A stretch of 64,000 nucleotides of DNA from Hofstenia miamia (lineage: Eukaryota; Xenacoelomorpha; Acoela), in contig SCFE01000097.1 of NCBI GenBank assembly GCA_004352715.1, forward strand, positions 1,385,972 to 1,449,971, written 5' to 3'. The notes below the pieces were generated by a model that had not been told where the DNA came from, did no database searches, and saw only the letters and a program-made list of their open reading frames with translations. Numbering within the stretch: the stretch's first letter is position 1; each line of letters opens with the position of its first letter. Made by a program: the position numbers and the translations under genes. This document shows, piece by piece, positions 1 through 11,338 of the stretch.

Positions 1-169
1 ATTCGAATATATCATTTTACTGTCAAAAGTCAGTTGGTAAGATATTAAAGTGGGTTGGAACAGGGTATACCAATTGAACAGTTACAATGCAGAAATGGGT
101 TTGGGAAACGTCAAGGTTAGTGTATAATTCGATATGAAAATATATATAATACTGTATATATATATATAT
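1..169. other. AT-rich flank ending in a (TA)n tract
   Basis: No gene or element is visible. The segment runs into a TA dinucleotide tract (about 154-169) that continues on the far side of the gap, so the missing bases are probably more of the same microsatellite. Confidence 0.6.
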
Positions 170-375
170 NNNNNNNNNNNNNNNNNNNNNNNNNNNNNNN
201 NNNNNNNNNNNNNNNNNNNNNNNNNNNNNNNNNNNNNNNNNNNNNNNNNNNNNNNNNNNNNNNNNNNNNNNNNNNNNNNNNNNNNNNNNNNNNNNNNNNN
301 NNNNNNNNNNNNNNNNNNNNNNNNNNNNNNNNNNNNNNNNNNNNNNNNNNNNNNNNNNNNNNNNNNNNNNNNNNN
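170..375. other. Assembly gap (206 N) inside a (TA)n microsatellite
   Basis: Unsequenced bases flanked on both sides by TATATA. Open frames that cross it are artefacts of reading N as a residue. Confidence 0.95.
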
Positions 376-2510
376 TATATATATATCCACACTTGACTAT
401 GATGTGAAACTAAATTTCGAAAAATGTAACTATTAAACTTAATTATGAATTATTTTGCGGTAAATATTTGTATTGCGTTAATTTTTTGCATTTCATTTTT
501 TTGATTGGTCTAAAAAGAATTTTATAAATTTCAAATGAACATTTCGGAGTATTGCATGTGTAATGATACCATATTAAATTCAGTGAATATCAGCATCAGA
601 TAAGTCGAAATATAGAAGATATAGAAGAAAGGGAGCTTAAGAAGCAGGGTCTGCGCACTGTGAGCGATTTTTAGTTATTACAATAATGTCAACAGACGTA
701 AAAATACTTTCTTTGAATAGAATTGCAATGTAAAATTATCAATTGTTGGATAATTATGGAGAGCATTGGGTGTGTTAGGCCAATCTAGAGAGAGTAATTA
801 GATTTTTGAAGAATGACCTATATGGGGAGAAATAATTAGGACCTTCATTTATTTTGATTGTGGAATCTAATCTATGGCATATTCGCAGAAAATGCACATT
901 AGTCAGCTCTCTTCAAAATTTTCCATGGAATTAGCTAGGAGAAATATACAAGAGACCACTTTAATCATTTTCCTTTTGTTAGCTTAAATTGAATTTCGTA
1001 ATTAGCACTTAGGAGCACCAAAAACAATGTGTTGTCGGTTTAAGATGATATGTGGCGCCGTTTTCAGCTTAAAAAGGATATTCTAGACGCATCAATTACG
1101 TAAGGTTCACGTTCACAGCAACATTTAATTACGATATTCTATCACCCGCAAGAGAGGGATTATTACAGGGAGCTCAGAAATGACCAACGATTCGTGTTAC
1201 AGCTGTATTCATGAGTAGCAATTGAGAAATAGAATTTAATTGAAATGAATGATATCAGAAGGCTTAGTATAAGTGCATAAATGTAAAGATGCCTACTTAG
1301 TTAGATTATTTAGATTTTTATGGCATATTTTGGAAGAATATTTTAGATGCATTCCTGAGAGATGTGTATAAGAGACTTAATAATTTCAAATTTCTTACTT
1401 ATGGTTTAAAAATAATATATTCATTTTAATTGATTCTTTAGTAATGCTGTACTCAAAACCTTGCAAATATACAAGTGAATTTAGCTGTCTGAGCTACTGG
1501 CCTAAAAGTTGAATGCAATGTATACCAAAAAAATTGTGGTTTCAAGAAACAAATCATGGTTTACAGCATTTTGAAAAGGTAGGTCACAGAAGACACCAGT
1601 AATTCGGTCGCCGTCAGTCAAACGCCAATTGTTTAGTTCAAGGGAACTCTAAACGACCATTTGATTTTAAAAGATCATTTTTAACTAATGGATAGAGTTT
1701 AATGGTCACTTACTTTCTCGTAGAAAAATGAAACTGCGAGTAGTGTTGTGACTTCGACTATACTACATCTATTATTTATGAGCATTAAATATCATCTCGA
1801 TTTAAAAAGGTTACAACCAATAAATAGGCGTACATTTTTGTAAAACTACTTTCAACAAGAAAACACAAGTATAACCAATTTGCTAAAATATTATAGTTTG
1901 TTGAACAATTAATGATCAGCTGACTAATTTATTTTAAGCCGCGCAATTAAATCCATTACAAAATTCTATTTTTTCATGGGCATTAAAGGTACATATTTGT
2001 TCCTCCTTAATGAGAATCACAAACTGTTTCTTGTTTGAAACGAGAATGCATCTTGATGAGAATCGTTATGCAAGGGGATTTACAGAGGAACCCAGAAAAT
2101 GTTTAAACGAAAAAATTTCGGACCGGCGTGGACAAAACTTAGTTTTCAGATATGGAGAGACGTTGCAGATGATGTGGTAAGTGACAGATCTACCCTAGTT
2201 GAAAAATCTTTAAAAACTTTGAAGAAACTTCAAATTACATTAAAATCTTTGAAGAAATTGCAGATCTTTAAAGAATATAAATTTTTATCTTAAAAGCTCC
2301 TTAAAGAAATAAATGAAAATCAAAGAAATTGCAGATCATTATTTTATGTTGAACAGTTATAAGTTTTGGTAGCATATATGTTTCTAGGTTTGGCTTGGCA
2401 ACATAGAATTTCTTTATCATAAGACTAGAAATGCATAGAATTTCTCTTTCTATAAACATTGCAATTATACATGTTTTATTATGAGATGATTATACATGGT
2501 TATATGGATA
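376..2510. other. Noncoding stretch with one weak exon-like patch
   Basis: Mostly AT-rich DNA with frequent stops in all frames. One patch at 2099-2176 opens with ATG, encodes 26 residues including a GPAWTKL stretch and ends at a good splice-donor match (GTAAGT at 2177). It has no identifiable homologue and may be chance. Between about 2190 and 2340 the words AATCTTTGAAGAAA and AAGAAATTGCAGATC recur, suggesting small local duplications. Confidence 0.4.
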
Positions 2511-2540
2511 TATACAGGTAGTCCCGAAAGTTCTCTGTAT
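2511..2540 (+). repeat. Left terminal inverted repeat of the mariner
   Basis: Perfect 30-base reverse complement of 3401-3430, counting the flanking TATA on each side. The element proper starts at C2515. Confidence 0.95.
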
Positions 2541-3426
2541 TTACCCCGTCATACGAACAAAAACAATTGAAATGCAAAAAAGGCATATATTTTTAATCAA
2601 CATGATTACCATTTACATTAATGCACATTCGACACCGCTCAAACCAGTTATCGAAGGCTGAACACCACATATTTGTTGATATTTTTCCCAGCTCCTCCTC
2701 GTACGCAAGAACAGCGTCGTCTGGACAGCCAAACTCGCGGCCTCGCAATTTTTCTTTGACACATCCAAACAAAAAGAAGTCAGCCGGTGAAAGATCCGGA
2801 GAATAAGGCGGATGTGGCAACAGTCGAACTCCATTGTCAAAAATGAAGTCTGTGGTGACGGCTGCTGAATGCGCAGGGCATTGTCATGGTGAAGGCGGAG
2901 GTGTTGAAGAAGCTCATGAAGAATGGACTGAATAGCATTTCTGCCAATCCCAAGCTGTGTCTGTAGACGAATGTAGGAAATCCATCTATCCCCCATTACC
3001 AGCTCTCGGACAGCCTCGATGTTGTCAGTTGTGCACGCAGTTGCTCGTCTGCCTGAGCGATCTTGTTTTTGCAAAGATTCATTCCTACTTTGGAACCGCG
3101 CAAACCACGACCTGACTGCTTCATAAGAAATTGTAATGTCTGGATATGCAGCATGCAAACGGTCATGACATTGCCTTGCCGACAATTTGCTGCGAAAGTC
3201 GTAGTTGATGAGAAGACGCAGTTGTTGCTTTTCCATAAAACGAGAAACAACACGTAACTATGATTTTTGTTTGTGACGTCACCGCGCTTATATATGCCTG
3301 CAGCCAAAAAAAGATAGTCCGTCATACTCATCATTAACGCTCTAACTGTTGTCATGTCTTAAATGTTTTGTGTTTTGTTGTGTGTTAATAGTATGCAATA
3401 ATACAGAGAACTTTCGGGACTACCTG
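2515..3426 (-). mobile_element. mariner-like element, internally deleted
   Basis: A 912-bp element bounded by inverted ends beginning CAGGTAGTCCCGAAAGTTCT. With the flanking TATA the two 30-bp arms (2511-2540 and 3401-3430) are perfect reverse complements. TA dinucleotides at 2513-2514 and 3427-3428 fit the TA target duplication of the Tc1/mariner superfamily. The element is shorter than a usual mariner of about 1.3 kb because the middle of its transposase is missing. Identical ends imply recent mobility, presumably driven by an intact copy elsewhere (inference). Confidence 0.93.
2593..3236 (-). pseudogene. mariner transposase, core deleted and frameshifted
   Basis: Reading from 3236 on the minus strand, residues 1 to about 107 match the N-terminal half of a mariner transposase: a helix-turn-helix region (LSARQCHDRLHAAYPD), a second one (ISYEAVRSWFARFQ) and a linker with a RSGRR basic patch. 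The frame then jumps directly to the second catalytic motif, HHDNA (2877-2891), so the stretch holding the first catalytic aspartate (roughly 130-150 residues, by family length) is gone. Just after HDN a one-base loss shifts the frame. The remainder continues in another frame to 2593 and contains the third motif, PYSPDLSPADFFLF, followed by a typical WFER..C...NG C-terminus. It cannot be an active enzyme. The ends, by contrast, are intact, so the element could still be moved in trans. Confidence 0.92.
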
Positions 3427-3430
3427 TATA
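3401..3430 (-). repeat. Right terminal inverted repeat of the mariner
   Basis: Mate of 2511-2540. The element proper ends at G3426 and is followed by the TA target duplication. A TGACGTCA palindrome lies just inside, at 3274-3281, upstream of the transposase start. Confidence 0.95.
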
Positions 3431-4260
3431 CATAAATAATTTTAATGACTCATTTAAAATATTCGCCCAATGCCAATGATATATAAGTGTCCTTAACAAA
3501 CCGCGGTTTTGCTAATAATAATTAATCTTAAAACAGTATATCATGCAGTGCAAATATTGCTGTCAGACGCATCTAATCAATTCAGGTTTCGGTTACAGAC
3601 AACCGAGTAGTAAATCCCAACCAACCTGGAAATTACTGATTTTGGCACTTAAAACAATAAATCCTGAGAACTTTGGGGAATAATGGCTGATGATATATCG
3701 AAAATCGTTCGGAAAAATCTATTTCTAAAAAATAGATCGAAAATCGAAATCTCGATTTCGCTCTAAAAAATCAATTTTTTTATACAATTCCTAGAGACTA
3801 AAATATTCCAACATTAATAGAATTACCCACAAATTTCAAATCTGGTCCAATAAGCATGGTGTAAAGTGTCAACAGTTATCAAAGACTAGGCAGTCTTTCA
3901 ACCATAACAATAACCAAAAAGAGCCTCTTTAGGTAACTGTTATGAAAAGGGATTGGTAGCCTTGAATAAAAAATAAAGATTTGTTTGCCTAAAAATGCTT
4001 TATTTTTTTATTTTCCAGACAGGTTGACTAGATTGGTAAAATTGATAAAAATTTCGATTTTTATCGGAAACCGATCGAGGAACTCTTAGAATGGTTGGGC
4101 ACTCCTTGAGAACGCGCAAACAAAGGATTCCCGCGCAGTGCTTCATCGAAAGCTTTAAGCATTGTTTTTTCATGGTCAGCTAAGTTCTCGGACTCTATCC
4201 GACCCGACCCTTGGAGCTGTTGTCTTTGTTTCAAGTCGGGATTTTATTATTCACTACAAA
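3431..4260. repeat. Possible old hAT-type MITE debris
   Basis: Two clusters of CGAAAATCG/CGATTTTTATCGG words (about 3697-3770 and 4045-4078) face each other across about 300 bp. The right-hand one is followed by GGTTGGGCACTCC (4093-4105), a sequence that resembles the ends of many hAT elements. No matching left end or target duplication was found, so this is only suggestive. At 4200-4240 CCGACCCGACCC and AAGTCGGG echo the subterminal repeats of the hAT element at 11.2-13.7 kb. Confidence 0.3.
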
Positions 4261-7200
4261 TAGCTCGGGTTTCTGGTTTAAAAACAAACTCAATAAAACC
4301 TCTGATATTTTAGTGTACATGTAGACTGATTGTATATTGTTGGAATAAAATTAGATAATGGCATAATGGTTCCTATACACAGCTTTGTCATCCGGTAATT
4401 CATTGGTACGTTGATCATCACAAGAATTTTGTAAGATGGAAAACCCAGACGATAGTAGCAAAAAGTTCATAGTAAATTAAAAGCAATCTTGGAATACCAC
4501 AGATTATATGGTCTAGAAATACAAACCATATTACGGAAGCATTATTAAAAACTAAAGTGTCAACAATATATTTTAGTACACAAAACACTTTTAGTCTCAT
4601 CATTTTGTTTTTTTAATTGCCTAACTCTTTGCAGTTAAATTTTGATTAATTATATAACAGAACTTAACCAACTTTACAGTATTATGTTAATTTTCACACC
4701 TAAGTATGCTAATGTAGATATAAATTAAATTAAATAGTTTTGAAAAAAAATTCAAATCAAATTAATTGATTTTAGGAATGAAATTTAAGATGCAACATCA
4801 AACAAAACGCTAATCAGTTTAACACTGCTCCAAATAACCAGAAGATCATCTGTTGCTTTGATGCGAAACGTAAAAAAGAAGAGCATTTTCATATGCATCA
4901 ATAGAGAAACTCTTTGAGAATTCGCAACATATTCCGCCGTCAAATTTAGGATTCGGGGAATGTTATATAATGATAATTATATGGTTTTGCTATTAAAATT
5001 TAGTTAAAACTCTAAATGCACCGTAATTGGTAAATATTCAATTTAATTGTTTAAACTGCATTTGGAGCCTCAATAAGAACTTTCGATCTCTGCTTATTAG
5101 GGTTATGTGGAAACAGAAATTTATTGGGCCTAGGCCGATTTTTCCAGCTATATTTTATCCCATACCATTTTGTGTGCAGTCAACTAGCCATTGACATCTT
5201 CGACGTCAACACAAAAACTGGGTTCAGACCACCTCTCGCTGAAAGACTTCTGTTCTCTAAGTAATACCACTGCCGTCAAATAAGTTGTTTATCTACAAAA
5301 CAGCTCCCTTGCCAAGAATCTGAGGTTTATGTCTTACGATCTCATCTAATAAAGCAGTATTAGCACTATTGATTTTTCTAAATGTTGAATTTTTTATACA
5401 GCTACAATCCTCTCGATAGTGAAAAATGAAGTTTGAGGAAATGTGTACACAATCAAAATGACGATTTGTATTTATAATAAATATTTATAGTATATACAAT
5501 TGGAGTGAAACTAAAGAATAAGGAAAGTAAACAGTGGTATCATTTGTGCCCCATCCAATTAACGGTTAGCTCTTTCAAGCACAAACACCAGTGACAATGT
5601 TTGTAAACAGAGCAGCGGGCAGTCTCGTCCACGATGGTGTTATTCCAACTAAACACTAAGCAGGTACAGGAAATTGTCAAAATGCCGATTATATAAAAGT
5701 AATGACACCAAAATAGCTAACTTCGCGTCAAATTTGTAAATTTATAGGGTTAAACAACCCCATATTAAAATATCCCATGTTAAATAGATGAAATTAAATT
5801 GATATTTGCAAATGGATGGATGAAGTCAAATGATTATGACAACGAACTTCACGAAGACATAATTGCTGCAAAACTTGCAATCATTAAAATGAAAACATAT
5901 TTCATTGACAAAAAGAAGTGCAACAAAATTTTCTATCATGTCGTTTGATGAATGTTTAGTACGAATTTAATTAAAACCATTGATTTTTATCGATGCTTAC
6001 CAAAAACATTAAACGTTGTTAATTCATGTAATAGCAAAATTAATGGAAAATTGCAAATAACATTTAAAATTAGCTTTCAAAAATTGCTTACTCCCCTCTC
6101 GTCGTAGAGAGAAATCCTAACTATGTCACTGAGTTCAAGCAGAAACGATATTAAATCATAAGCCTAAATTCACTCTTGAATACTACTGCAACCAGTTTAT
6201 TTAGTAATGGAATGCTCGCATTTACATTTAAAATGGAAGCGTTTGAAGAAACTTAGGAAATAGTAACATGCATTTGTTAAACGCTGATATCATGAATTTA
6301 TTAGCATTGATTTTAAAGTGTAAATAAAGCGCGTAGACAAAGAAAAAGCACTATTGTTAATTAACTGTCAACTGCAACGTCAGTCTTTCAATCACATCAA
6401 ACTAAGAAAGACCGCGAACAACCGAGTTCGAAATTAACTCATTGATTTAATCATCCTAGTGGACTAAAACTCCTCACAGTTCGTCACAGCACTAGAGATT
6501 ACTTTAAATTAAAAAAAATAATTGATGAAATTTCATTTGCGCTCATAATACAAGAAGATGGATTTTACACGGAATTCCAAAATACGATCCAGTCATTTAC
6601 TTTCGAATTCAAACTAACGTTATTTAAAAAAATTAATATAATTGCCTCATAAAAACTAACATCACATGAATAACTAATTTCAAATATGTGAAAATTTTTA
6701 TATTTCAGCTGTAATTGTTGATGTGATTGGCCTGACACGAGACTTAAAAACATATTCCAAAGATGATGTTAGATCTATGATTCTTTCAAAATATAAAATG
6801 AAATTAACTTATAAGATTCAGCACCATTTTCAAAGGGCTTTTTAGTTCAAACAAGTAAATACTACTTGGAAAGTTTTTAAAACTGATCTTCAGTTTGGTG
6901 GGCTTTCGTTGTGAAATGTCATTGTTTCTAAGAATTAGCAAGATTATATTTCCAAACACTGCTACATGCAAAAATTAATTGTATTTGGATGGCTCAACTG
7001 AATAATGCATTTGTAGTCCCAATACTTTCAAGTTTATTTATGAAGGTGATTATTTATAGAAAGGCATTATTGCCTTTCAGGTACGGCATGATACATCATG
7101 TTCGTTGTGATAAAAGTCAACCCGCAATTGAAGCAAACAAGGTATACATAAAAATGAACGATTCTCTATCTTAGGATACAGTTAAAACACGCCAAGTCAT

Positions 7201-10200
7201 TTTTGTGCTTGATTGTCAAAGACCGGAAACATTTCTGATGAAATTCAGGAAAGTGCTATAAAGATCTTGAAACTAGAAACCCGTTAAAATTCAGATATTC
7301 GTTTTAACAAAGTATTTTTCATTATTGTATAAGTTAGAAGTTTTCATAAAAATTAAATTTCTTGAAAAACACCTTTGGGGCAACTTTGCATTGATCAAAA
7401 TAATATATCAAATATAAATAAGGAAGACATGGTATCACTGGGGTGATTGGTTTCGCTAATCCAAGGTTACTATAAAAAATTCAATGGATAAATGAATTAC
7501 TACTTTATTGTCTAAAACACAGACATAAAAGAAAAATATATAAGATGCACGCTGAAGTAGGAACACCTATAATTGAGCTTTCGATAAATTTAGAATAAGG
7601 AAGTGCATAGAGCGACTATACATTTTGTGCAGTATATCTTATGTCTTGTAGTTAACATGTCAATTTATAAAAAATAAACAAATGAGCAGTTATGAAATAT
7701 GTATAGATAATGCAATGAAATAAACACTATGTGTAACTATTTCCATATGCAAATGTCTGTCATATTATCTTACTATACTGATAAGTGTGACGGCTAATAT
7801 GCAAACATTTCCTCTTAATGATTGCAATTGAGATCAGCAAATATTATAACCTTCTATGCAGCATATTCTACAGGTAATGTTGTTTAAGGACATTCAAATA
7901 TACATTGTATATTACCTTAATATGCGCTATTTGGCATTACCTGTTAATGTATTATAGTTAGTGCTGCCAAAAACTTCACTTTTACAGTTCTCCTGAGTAA
8001 ATATCAATCAATTCCTTTTTTGTCATTTCCTGGGTAAAATTAACATCATTTTCAAAGCATTTTGCATTAAATTTACAGTGAAAAATGAGCAAACATCGCT
8101 TGAATATCAGAAAAATTAATTAGTAGGCATAGATCTGATATATTTCTTTTTTCTTCAATTGTCAAACATCGATGGTTTCCTTTCTTCTGGAAAACAAGAA
8201 TAAATCTAAGCTACAACTATAGGCAAGTTTCCAGCCTTCCAGTATTCCCATTTTTGTTTTGAAGAATGTCATTGCTCAAATGTTTAATATAGTTGTCAAT
8301 TGTCCACACCTTGGACACCATGGATTTTGTCACCGCTGATCAACAGAGTTGTTAACCTACCTTGTTCGAATATACACATGTGCTGACTACAGGACTCAAG
8401 TGATCGCTCTTTACTTCGCTATCAGTATAGCCTTTGATTTTCAGGACTATTCAAATATGCTCAGCTAAACGTTATTTGGAATAGAATTCTACTGCAAAGA
8501 TGAACTATTGCTTTCAATAGCAATGAATCAGCACATTGGATTCCTCGCATTGGGTAACAAAATTTTTAACAGGTCGGTAACATTGGGGCCCTTCAGCAAT
8601 TTATCCTCTTCCAATGTCTGTGAATATATGTGGGGTTCCTTTTGCAATTTACTTCTTGATTTATTCCACTGAAAATAAAATCTATAATAATTTTAAACGT
8701 TAAGATGTCAGGCAATTACATCAATATCCTAATAAGTGTGAATTTTTTCTAACAATGTTTCTGAGAAGAAATTCGAGTTTGTAAAGGCAGAATATAATAG
8801 TACTTTGGCATATAGATTTACTCTATTTTTTGTATTTTGTATTGAACAAAAACTTGGTTTTCTGTTTGAATTTCAATTGCCTTTAAATATTGAAATTATA
8901 CCTCATTTTTGTAAAGGAGATGTCAATGTTCTAATTATTTTATAGACGTGTATTTCATAAGATGTATGGTTAGTTCAGTTAGTTTTTACTTGTACTTGTG
9001 TAAACAAAGCTAAGTAAACAGTGACATCCAATAAGTATATTTGAGTGCTTTGACACATGGTGTTGTACCAATTACTACGGTAAGCTTATTAGTACTAATA
9101 ATGAATAAGTTGTGAATTTACCTTTATATTTGACAAAACAACAAGTTAGATAAGTTGCTTGTTGCTTTGCTGTGTTACATAATAAAATGACAAAATGCAT
9201 TGTTTCATTTGATTTTCAAATTGCTTTCACTTGGTCGTTTACTATACCTGTGCCTTCACTTAAAAATATCTTATAAATAGTACTGGGTTGCTTCCTTGGA
9301 GAATAAAAAAATGAAACCTCAATAAACAGCCCTTGCTAGGTTACTTCCCGCTCTCTATATATTCTTATATATATCTCAGTATAATGTTTCTCAACAAATT
9401 TATGGACCTAGATTTTTATCCTTGAAAGTCACAATACGTCGTGATCTGAACTATTCGAGCTAACTTACACATTCCTGTAAATTGATGAACAGCAACCCGC
9501 CAGTTTTTCATTAGTTTTATTTTTCGGCCTGCAAATAAAATCGCAAATTTAGATTTCAATTATATGGGAATAGCGTTATAGACATTAACACTCGACACCA
9601 CCGACGGGGTTCAAAAAACCCGCTGAAAAAATCCTTACCTTTATGTAAAGATATCGTTTGTTGATGACCACTGGGGTTCAAATATGACTAGTCGATCTAC
9701 AAATTATGCTTTCTTGCAAAGAATCTGATGTTTATGTCGGTGAAAAGAAAATTGATGTATTTTTGCTACATCGAACTGAAACTTTCAAATATAGTTTCTT
9801 CTAAATATCTTTGTACGCTTTGTAAATATTACTGCAACATTTGTGCTTAATTCAATTTAATATTACTATTATTTTTCTTATAGGTGAGAATGATACACAT
9901 GGATATTGAAAATCTTTGTTCAACATTTTTTTTTAAAAATTACATGAAGCATTTTGCCATTGCGTTTTTCTACTAAATGAGTTTAGCAAAACCTGCTACT
10001 TGCTGATTTTCACATGCCCTAGTACTTGAAAAGGTATTAGAGAGGTACTAGGTTTCGCAAGAGACTTGGTTGAACACCATTGTTCTTGAATTTTTTTATA
10101 AATTTCTCTGAAAATTTTTCCCTTTTATTAGGAGACGAATATCCCTAGAAATGCAGTTGTTACTTAAATAGAAATGTATTTTTTTATAGGTTAGGTTAAG

Positions 10201-10968
10201 AATTATGGAACATAACAATTAACGGAAATAGAAAATTATACTTAGAAACAATAGTATATATTTTAATGCATAAGAAAGGAAGAAAATGTAGTCAAATAAA
10301 TATTAATTTAAATCAGCATGTTCATTTGGTCAATTTTCACTAAGAACACTGCACTTTAGTTTTAAATTTGCTTAGAAAATGATCACAGTGTACTTGATAA
10401 ATCATTTAAGATATCACAATACAGACATTTTCAGTAAATTAACATATGTGTGTGTGTGTAACGTTACAGTTGATTAAATTAAGATTTAGTGCATTGGAAA
10501 ACCAATTCACTGCTACAAACGATAGACGTTAATGTGGCATGCGCATAAAGCAAAATGAATTTATAGTGTACCAACCTGTATTACGCAGTTTCATTGCACG
10601 ACTTAAATGTTGAAATAGAATTGTCACTCTCGCTATAATAAATACGCGACGGAATGTTACACTCAAGTCATATTTGCAAGCATATTTTACGGTATTTCTG
10701 TAAATACACTTTTCACCATAATTACAAAACTTTATGATATAATTTTCGTTAGTTTATTTTTCTGACAATATCATAAAATGAACTAAATTTATGCGAAATG
10801 CTTCCCAGTGTAGTAAACTTTAATGCGAACAATATCTGTGAGCAAACAACAATGACGTCACACTTGTTGACGTTAAGTTGTGAAGTGTTAAGCTAAGTAA
10901 ACAAAGCAAATCGAAAATGAAATGGCCTCAACAATGATTTTACAAATGAACATTTTAACAATAATCTA
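4261..10968. other. Long noncoding stretch, nothing recognisable
   Basis: About 6.7 kb of AT-rich sequence with stops in every frame. I see no coding exon, RNA gene or transposon end. Minor features are a short (TG)n run near 10448-10459 and one TGACGTCA palindrome at 10853-10860. A single-copy intergenic region or large intron is the simplest reading. Confidence 0.5.
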
Positions 10969-11211
10969 ATGAAAAACAGGCCCGTGGCTTGCACTTGTGA
11001 TTTAGAGGGCCATGGCCCCGCAAACTTCAATAAATTAATCATAGTTTTACTCATATGAATTAGTTTTACACTTTTTCATTAAATGTTTAAATAGATTGGC
11101 ATTAGTATTTTATATATTTCAACTAAAATATATTCACTCTAACTTAGTTACAGAATATAAGATTTAATGCAATGTAGTTGTGTATCAGTGATTGACATCG
11201 GGTTGAAAAAT

Positions 11212-11290
11212 CAGAACCCGACCCGAAACTTTTTTTCCTCAACCCGACCCGACCCGACGGTGACTCTAACCCGAACCCGACCCGACTTCT
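11212..11290. repeat. Left subterminal ACCCGA repeat cluster of the hAT
   Basis: At least six ACCCGA-type words lie within 80 bp just inside the left end. Subterminal short repeats of this kind are binding sites for transposase in other hAT elements (established for the superfamily); this role here is inferred. Confidence 0.7.
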
Positions 11291-11338
11291 TAAAAAAAGG
11301 GTTTAGAAAGAAAATTGAATTATATTCAAATAATGAGT

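Noticed and set aside
9600-9625. GGGGTTCAAAAAACCCGC resembling a tRNA T-arm
   Set aside because: No A-box, acceptor stem or anticodon arm can be built upstream; it is a simple short hairpin.
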